From NCBI GenBank assembly GCA_002436485.1, contig DJMK01000104.1, forward strand, positions 2,075-11,552: a stretch of DNA of 9,478 nt, given 5' to 3'. Of this stretch, positions 5,968 through 9,478 are shown piece after piece. Each line of letters opens with the position of its first letter. Within the stretch, counting starts at the first letter, position 1. The notes beneath the pieces are model-generated. The model saw only the letters and a list, made by a program, of their open reading frames with translations. It was not told where the DNA came from and ran no database searches. The stretch is from Proteobacteria bacterium UBA6492 (GTDB lineage: Bacteria > Pseudomonadota > Gammaproteobacteria > UBA6429 > Thiohalophilaceae). The position numbers were made by a program, and so were the translations under genes.

Positions 5968-7857
5968 TGCGTGTGTGGCGTGCTTGCTCAGCGGGATATG
6001 CCGTAAATAGGCTTCCACATGTCGGATTATACCATCTGCACTAAGGCCTGCGTCAGCCAGTAGCTCATTTCTCTGGCCATGAGGCATGAATTCGTCCGGT
6101 AGCCCGAGGTTGATGACGGGTGTGAGCAGACCAGCCTTGGCAAGGTATTCATTCACGGCGCTGCCAGCACCACCGAGGACGGCATTGTCTTCAATCGTTA
6201 CCAGCAGGTCATGCTTACTTGCCATCTCGGCAATCAGCTCGGTATCCAGTGGTTTGACGAAACGCATGTTCACCAGGGTCGCGTTAATCACGTCAGCTGC
6301 CTTTTCTGCTTCACTGACACAGGCGCCAAACGCCAGCAGCGCAACACTCTCACCTTTACGCCTTGATTCGGCGCGGCCGATTTCCAGTGTGCTCAGACCC
6401 TGGGTTACCGCTACCCCGGTTCCCTGGCCACGCGGGTAACGTACCGCGCTTGGACCATCGTGCCGGTAACCAGTGCTCAGCATCAGGCGGCATTCATTCT
6501 CATCCGCCGGTGCCATGATCACCATGTTGGGAATGGCACGCAGGTAACTCAGGTCAAAACTGCCTGCATGGGTGGCCCCATCCGGGCCAACGATGCCGGC
6601 ACGGTCAATGGCAAACATGACTGGCAGGTTTTGTAGTGCCACATCGTGAATCAGTTGATCATAGGCGCGTTGCAAGAACGTCGAGTAAATGGCAACAACC
6701 GGTTTGTAGTCCTCACAGGCCAGGCCGGCGGCGAAGGTTACGGCGTGCTGTTCTGCAATGCCGACATCAAAATAACGTTCTGGGTATTGCTCTGAAAATT
6801 TGACCAGTCCGGATCCCTCACGCATGGCAGGTGTGATGCCAATCAAGCGTTCGTCTTCTGCCGCCATGTCACATAGCCAGTCACTGAAGATCTGGGTGTA
6901 GGATGGCCCGGTGGGTGCAGATTTTTCGAGCTTGCCGGATTCAGGATGAAATTTGCCGACGCCGTGATAGGTGCAGGGATTTTCTTCGGCCGGTTGAAAA
7001 CCCTTGCCTTTCCTGGTTACCACGTGCAGGAAACGCGGCCCCTTTAGTTTTTGCAGGTTCCGCAAGGTTTTGACCAGCGTGTTCATGTCGTGCCCATCGA
7101 TGGGACCAATGTAGTTGAAGCCCAGCTCTTCAAACAGAGTACCCGGGACGACCATACCTTTCATGTGTTCCTCGGTGCGTTTTGCCAGCTCCCAGACAGA
7201 GGGCATGGTGCTTAATACCTTGCGGCTGCCTTCACGCATGGTGGAATAAAGCCGGCCGGACAGGATGCGTGCCAGGTGATTGGAGAGTGCGCCCACGTTT
7301 TGCGAAATAGACATGTCGTTATCGTTCAGGATAACCAGCAGATTGGCGTCCATATCGCCGGCATGATTGAGGGCCTCAAAGGCCATGCCGGCCGTCATGG
7401 CACCATCACCGATGACCGCGATCACCTGCCGGTCATCTTTTTGCCGCTGGGCGGCGATGGCCATACCAAGCGCAGCACTGATCGAGGTGCTGGAGTGACC
7501 AACACCAAACGTGTCGTATTCGCTCTCGTCACGCTTGGGAAAACCCGACAGGCCATTTCTCTGTCGCATGGTATGCATGCGATCACGACGGCCGGTCAAA
7601 ATCTTGTGCGGATAGGTCTGGTGACCGACGTCCCACACCAGCCGATCCTGCGGGGTGTTAAACACGTAATGCAACGCAATTGTCAGCTCAACGGTGCCCA
7701 GGCCCGCGGCCAGGTGCCCGCCGGTATCACTCACGCTTTGAATCAGGAACTGGCGAAGTTCATCCGCGAGCTGTTCGAGTTGCTCGTGGCTGAGTTCGCG
7801 TAACTGGTCTGGTGTATCAATACAGCCCAGTAGTGGAAATGTCTGTGGACGGGTCAT
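5965..7857 (-). CDS. dxs: 1-deoxy-D-xylulose-5-phosphate synthase
   Basis: Dxs condenses pyruvate with glyceraldehyde 3-phosphate, using thiamine diphosphate and Mg, to start the MEP pathway of isoprenoid synthesis; its product also feeds thiamine and pyridoxal synthesis. The 630 residues align by eye end to end with E. coli Dxs. Key parts: H48 (GGHLAAGLGTVELT), WDVGHQTYPHKILTGRRD (75-92), GVGHSSTSISAALG (118-131), the thiamine diphosphate motif from GDG (150-152) to NDND (178-181), the catalytic E369 (IAEQHAVTFAAGLA, 367-380), and DRAGIVGPDGATHAGSFDLSYLR (418-440) with H430. The C-terminal transketolase-like domain (MRFVKPLD) is intact. It lies 82 bases downstream of ispA. The Shine-Dalgarno is poor: no purine-rich run precedes ATG, and a small hairpin lies in this leader. 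Confidence 0.98.
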   Translation of the reverse strand: MTRPQTFPLLGCIDTPDQLRELSHEQLEQLADELRQFLIQSVSDTGGHLAAGLGTVELTIALHYVFNTPQDRLVWDVGHQTYPHKILTGRRDRMHTMRQRNGLSGFPKRDESEYDTFGVGHSSTSISAALGMAIAAQRQKDDRQVIAVIGDGAMTAGMAFEALNHAGDMDANLLVILNDNDMSISQNVGALSNHLARILSGRLYSTMREGSRKVLSTMPSVWELAKRTEEHMKGMVVPGTLFEELGFNYIGPIDGHDMNTLVKTLRNLQKLKGPRFLHVVTRKGKGFQPAEENPCTYHGVGKFHPESGKLEKSAPTGPSYTQIFSDWLCDMAAEDERLIGITPAMREGSGLVKFSEQYPERYFDVGIAEQHAVTFAAGLACEDYKPVVAIYSTFLQRAYDQLIHDVALQNLPVMFAIDRAGIVGPDGATHAGSFDLSYLRAIPNMVIMAPADENECRLMLSTGYRHDGPSAVRYPRGQGTGVAVTQGLSTLEIGRAESRRKGESVALLAFGACVSEAEKAADVINATLVNMRFVKPLDTELIAEMASKHDLLVTIEDNAVLGGAGSAVNEYLAKAGLLTPVINLGLPDEFMPHGQRNELLADAGLSADGIIRHVEAYLRHIPLSKHATHA

Positions 7858-7884
7858 TTGTGTGTCGTTACCAAGCGGTCACAT

Positions 7885-7904
7885 TGCCGTATCAGAATGC
7901 GGCA
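7885..7904. other. Hairpin in the ispA-dxs spacer
   Basis: TGCCGTA (7885-7891) and TGCGGCA (7898-7904) pair through 7 bp (one G-T pair on the top strand, A/C mismatch in the bottom-strand RNA) around a 6-base loop. On the bottom strand it lies about 27 bases before the dxs start and lacks a T-tract, so it is not a standard terminator. A role as an mRNA stability or processing element is speculative. The rest of the 82-base spacer shows no clear promoter. Confidence 0.35.
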
Positions 7905-7939
7905 GGCTGTCGATTATAACCGTTCGCGAATACATCTGC

Positions 7940-8830
7940 CTAATGCGTACGGTCAATTATGTACATTGCTATCTTCCGAAGTGTATCGGCCTGTTGACCG
8001 AAATCATCCAGTGTGGCGTGTGCATCGGTACAAAGTTCGCGGGCAAGTTCCCGTGATGCCTCCAGGCCAAGAATGGCAGGGTAGGTGGGTTTATCCAGCG
8101 CGCGGTCTGCACCCTGGGTTTTACCTAGGGTCTCGGTATCGCTGATTTCATCAAGAATGTCATCACGAATCTGAAACGCCAGCCCGATGCATTTGCCGTA
8201 GTGGTCCAGCTTGTCCAGTAAATCGCTATTCGTTTGTTTTCCACACATGGCGCCCAGCATGACGCTGGCCCTAATCAACGCACCGGTTTTATGGATATGC
8301 ATGTTTTCCAGCTCGGCTTCGGTAATTTTGTTGCCGACGGCTGCCAGGTCCATGGCCTGGCCTCCTGCCATGCCGCGCGAACCACTGGCCACGGCCAGCA
8401 TATCAATCATTTCAAGCTGTTGTTGTGCGCTTAGCTTGTCTTTGAGGCCATTGCTGATGATATGAAATGCCAGCGCCTGCAGGGCATCGCCCGCCAGGAT
8501 CGCGGTTGCCTCGTCAAAGGCACGGTGGCAGGTCGGTTTGCCACGGCGTAAATCATCGTTGTCCATGGCGGGCAGGTCATCATGAATCAGCGAATAGGCA
8601 TGGATACACTCGACGGCGGCTGCTGGGTGGTCAAGCAGACGGGCATTCGCCCCGAGCGCCTGGCCCGCAGCATAGACCAGTACCGGGCGTACGCGCTTGC
8701 CGCCGTTGAATATGGAGTAGCGCATCGCTTCATGCAATTTAAATGGTTCGATATTGGTTTTGGGAAGCCAGTGTTCCAGTACCTTGTCGACACTGGATTG
8801 CCACTGTTGCATCTGTTCCTGCAGCGTCAT
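7940..8830 (-). CDS. ispA: (2E,6E)-farnesyl diphosphate synthase
   Basis: IspA adds two isopentenyl diphosphate units to make C15 farnesyl diphosphate, the precursor for undecaprenyl, quinone and other prenyl chains. The 296 residues match bacterial FPP synthases. GGKRVRPVL (43-51) binds diphosphate. The first aspartate-rich motif is DDLPAMD (84-90), with the two-residue insertion typical of bacterial enzymes, and the second is DDILD (223-227). Y79, five residues before the first motif, is the bulky residue that limits product length, favouring C15 over C20; GGQAMDL (156-162) and KTGALI (181-186) are also standard. The start ATG overlaps the xseB stop by four bases (ATGA), with only a weak GAAGA Shine-Dalgarno inside xseB, suggesting translational coupling. 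The xseB-ispA-dxs order is common in Gammaproteobacteria. A geranylgeranyl synthase is the less likely alternative. Confidence 0.97.
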   Translation of the reverse strand: MTLQEQMQQWQSSVDKVLEHWLPKTNIEPFKLHEAMRYSIFNGGKRVRPVLVYAAGQALGANARLLDHPAAAVECIHAYSLIHDDLPAMDNDDLRRGKPTCHRAFDEATAILAGDALQALAFHIISNGLKDKLSAQQQLEMIDMLAVASGSRGMAGGQAMDLAAVGNKITEAELENMHIHKTGALIRASVMLGAMCGKQTNSDLLDKLDHYGKCIGLAFQIRDDILDEISDTETLGKTQGADRALDKPTYPAILGLEASRELARELCTDAHATLDDFGQQADTLRKIAMYIIDRTH

Positions 8831-9105
8831 GTGTCGGTATCTTCTTCAAAATCAACTAGTTGATCCTGGCCGGTGCTTTTCATCAACAACTGGACTTTCT
8901 GCTCGGCCTCGCGCAACGCCGACTGGGCGTGGCGGGTGAGCTCCACGCCGCGTTCGAAATCCTTCAGGGACTGTTCTAGAGTCAGATCACCTTGCTCCAT
9001 GCGCTCCACCAGCTTTTCGAGCTCCTGCATGGTTTTTTCAAAGTCGATATTTTTTTCAGAACTTTTTGATTTTGTTGGTGTTTTCTTGGGCATAGGCGTT
9101 GGCAT
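8827..9105 (-). CDS. xseB: Exodeoxyribonuclease VII small subunit
   Basis: XseB is the small, helical subunit of exonuclease VII, a metal-independent single-strand DNA nuclease in which several XseB copies wrap the XseA catalytic subunit. The family signature is clear: FEKTMQELEKLVERMEQGDLTLEQSL, spanning 22-47, then KDFERGVELTRHAQSALREAEQKVQLL (48-74), together two antiparallel helices. The length (92) is slightly above the usual 75-85 because of a Lys/Ser/Pro-rich N-terminus and an acidic tail. Two starts are possible, ATG at 9105 and ATG at 9093 (MPKK). Neither has a strong Shine-Dalgarno, so the longer form is kept with caution. It heads the bottom-strand operon and overlaps ispA. The partner xseA is not in the window, as is usual. 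Confidence 0.94.
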   Translation of the reverse strand: MPTPMPKKTPTKSKSSEKNIDFEKTMQELEKLVERMEQGDLTLEQSLKDFERGVELTRHAQSALREAEQKVQLLMKSTGQDQLVDFEEDTDT

Positions 9106-9127
9106 TTGGCGTTAAAAACGGGTGGCT

Positions 9128-9156
9128 AAATTAACGGAAACCGCATGGCGGGGCAA
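9128..9156 (-). promoter_or_regulatory. Candidate promoter for the xseB-ispA-dxs operon
   Basis: On the bottom strand TTGCCC (opposite 9151-9156) and TAATTT (opposite 9128-9133) are spaced by 17 bp. Both hexamers match the sigma70 consensus only partly, so the call rests mainly on spacing and position, about 23 bases before the xseB ATG. Confidence 0.3.
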
Positions 9157-9168
9157 ATCGAATATTGG

Positions 9169-9182
9169 TTGATCTGAATCAC
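9169..9182. promoter_or_regulatory. FNR-like box in the divergent region
   Basis: TTGATCTGAATCAC matches the FNR/Anr consensus TTGAT-N4-ATCAA at 9 of 10 fixed positions. It lies upstream of the candidate promoters of both divergent genes, about 75 bp before the inferred rubrerythrin transcription start. This is an acceptable region for activation by a CRP/FNR-family protein, though not exactly at a preferred class I distance. Oxygen-dependent control is an inference. Confidence 0.45.
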
Positions 9183-9203
9183 TGTTATTAAATGTGACAA
9201 TAT

Positions 9204-9218
9204 TTAGACTGAGTCTTG
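9204..9218. promoter_or_regulatory. Operator-like 7-1-7 palindrome, copy 1 (overlaps the -35)
   Basis: TTAGACT-G-AGTCTTG is an inverted repeat with 5 of 7 arm positions matching; the inner AGACT/AGTCT is perfect. It overlaps the first bases of the -35 hexamer at 9216-9221. It shares its half-site with copy 2 at 9256-9270, which is what makes it credible as a repressor site. Confidence 0.5.
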
Positions 9219-9244
9219 ACAGTAGAAGCTGGCTCGTCTATCTT
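9216..9244 (+). promoter_or_regulatory. Sigma70-type promoter of the rubrerythrin-family gene
   Basis: A perfect -35 (TTGACA, 9216-9221) and a -10 TATCTT (9239-9244) are separated by 17 bp. Transcription should start near 9251, giving a leader of about 75 bases. This is the strongest promoter-like sequence seen in the window. Confidence 0.65.
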
Positions 9245-9255
9245 TTTCCACAAAT

Positions 9256-9270
9256 TTAGAATTAGTCTAA
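9256..9270. promoter_or_regulatory. Operator-like 7-1-7 palindrome, copy 2 (just after the start point)
   Basis: TTAGAAT-T-AGTCTAA is an inverted repeat with 6 of 7 arm positions matching, extended outward by AAA/TTT across one unpaired base on each side (9252-9274). Its centre lies 52 bp from that of copy 1, about five helical turns, so both sites face the same side of the DNA. It also matches 11 of 14 fixed positions of the Gram-positive PerR box (TTATAAT-N-ATTATAA). Confidence 0.55.
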
Positions 9271-9281
9271 GTTTAAGGCAT

Positions 9282-9296
9282 CCCTGTGTTACAGGG
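9282..9296 (+). other. Hairpin in the rubrerythrin mRNA leader
   Basis: CCCTGT (9282-9287) and ACAGGG (9291-9296) pair perfectly around a GTT loop, followed by GAATTTTACG. The short T-run is too weak and too far from the stem for a confident terminator. It ends 16 bases before the Shine-Dalgarno, so it leaves that site free. It may protect the 5' end of the transcript or act as a weak attenuator. Confidence 0.4.
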
Positions 9297-9326
9297 GAAT
9301 TTTACGTCAACGAGGAGGTAATAATC

Positions 9327-9478
9327 ATGGCCGATTTAAAAGGCAGCAAAACCGAACAAAGCCTGAAGGATGCATTTGCAGGTGAATCCCAGGCAAACCG
9401 TCGTTATCTCTATTTCGCAGCAAAGGCCGACGTCGAAGGTTACAACGATGTGGCTGCTGTATTCCGTTCAACTGCTGA
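9327..9478 (+). CDS. Rubrerythrin-family diiron protein, N-terminal part (cut by the window edge)
   Basis: Only the first 50 codons are visible. The sequence from residue 3, LKGSKTEQSLKDAFAGES, continuing QANRRYLYFAAKA (22-34), is the characteristic first helix of rubrerythrins, with E20 as the first iron ligand. Family members are ferritin-like diiron proteins that reduce hydrogen peroxide, mostly in anaerobes and microaerophiles. The remaining ligands (the ExxH pairs) and any C-terminal rubredoxin domain lie beyond the edge, so the exact subtype is unknown; the NRRYLYFAAKADVEG form resembles the single-domain proteins of Gammaproteobacteria. A very strong Shine-Dalgarno, AGGAGGT (9313-9319), lies 7 bases before the ATG, predicting high expression. 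It is divergent from xseB and preceded by a promoter bracketed by two palindromic operator-like sites and an FNR-like box. Confidence 0.9.
   Translation, partial: MADLKGSKTEQSLKDAFAGESQANRRYLYFAAKADVEGYNDVAAVFRSTA

Noticed and set aside
7276..7803. Long open frame of 175 codons on the top strand opposite dxs
   Set aside because: Its sequence resembles no known protein and it is fully antisense to well-conserved dxs; it is a reading-frame shadow.
1..9478. CRISPR, transposon, prophage, tRNA or toxin-antitoxin signals suggesting a new system
   Set aside because: No spaced repeats, terminal inverted repeats, transposase, integrase or RNA-gene signatures were seen; the genes are conserved housekeeping functions.

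Overview
The window looks like an ordinary stretch of a gammaproteobacterial chromosome. By eye the base composition is near half G+C, and the complementary-strand genes look somewhat more GC-rich than the top-strand genes. Protein sequences and gene order both point to Gammaproteobacteria: Dxs, IspA, NusB, ThiL and PgpA read like E. coli/Pseudomonas orthologues. From memory, the meeting of a riboflavin-nusB-thiL-pgpA operon with an xseB-ispA-dxs operon is also seen in Pseudomonas. I cannot name a genus.

Layout: positions 38-4705 (top strand) hold one tight operon: riboflavin synthase (ribE), DHBP synthase with a degenerate GTP cyclohydrolase II-like half (ribBX), lumazine synthase (ribH), nusB, thiL, pgpA and a small secreted protein of unknown function. 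Several junctions are ATGA overlaps. Positions 4734-9105 (bottom strand, read right to left) hold xseB, ispA, dxs, queD and folE2. The two gene sets converge on a palindromic, terminator-like element at about 4704-4730. A 221-bp divergent intergenic region (9106-9326) separates xseB from a top-strand rubrerythrin-family gene that runs off the right edge.

How the genes work together: RibBX makes the four-carbon unit, RibH joins it to the pyrimidine, and RibE dismutates the lumazine to riboflavin. The GTP-opening step (RibA) is not encoded here, because RibBX has lost the residues for it. ThiL finishes thiamine diphosphate, which is the cofactor of Dxs in the facing operon. Dxs and IspA are the entry and C15-elongation steps of isoprenoid synthesis. 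FolE2 turns GTP into dihydroneopterin triphosphate, and QueD uses that for 7-deazaguanine/queuosine synthesis; FolE2 also feeds folate. The window is thus largely a cofactor-biosynthesis neighbourhood.

I see no mobile element, CRISPR array, tRNA or rRNA, and no convincing new multi-gene system. The most unusual signals are regulatory. The divergent region before the rubrerythrin gene has two copies of a 7-1-7 palindrome bracketing a good sigma70 promoter, plus an FNR-like box. A perfect 18-bp palindrome overlaps the thiL start codon.
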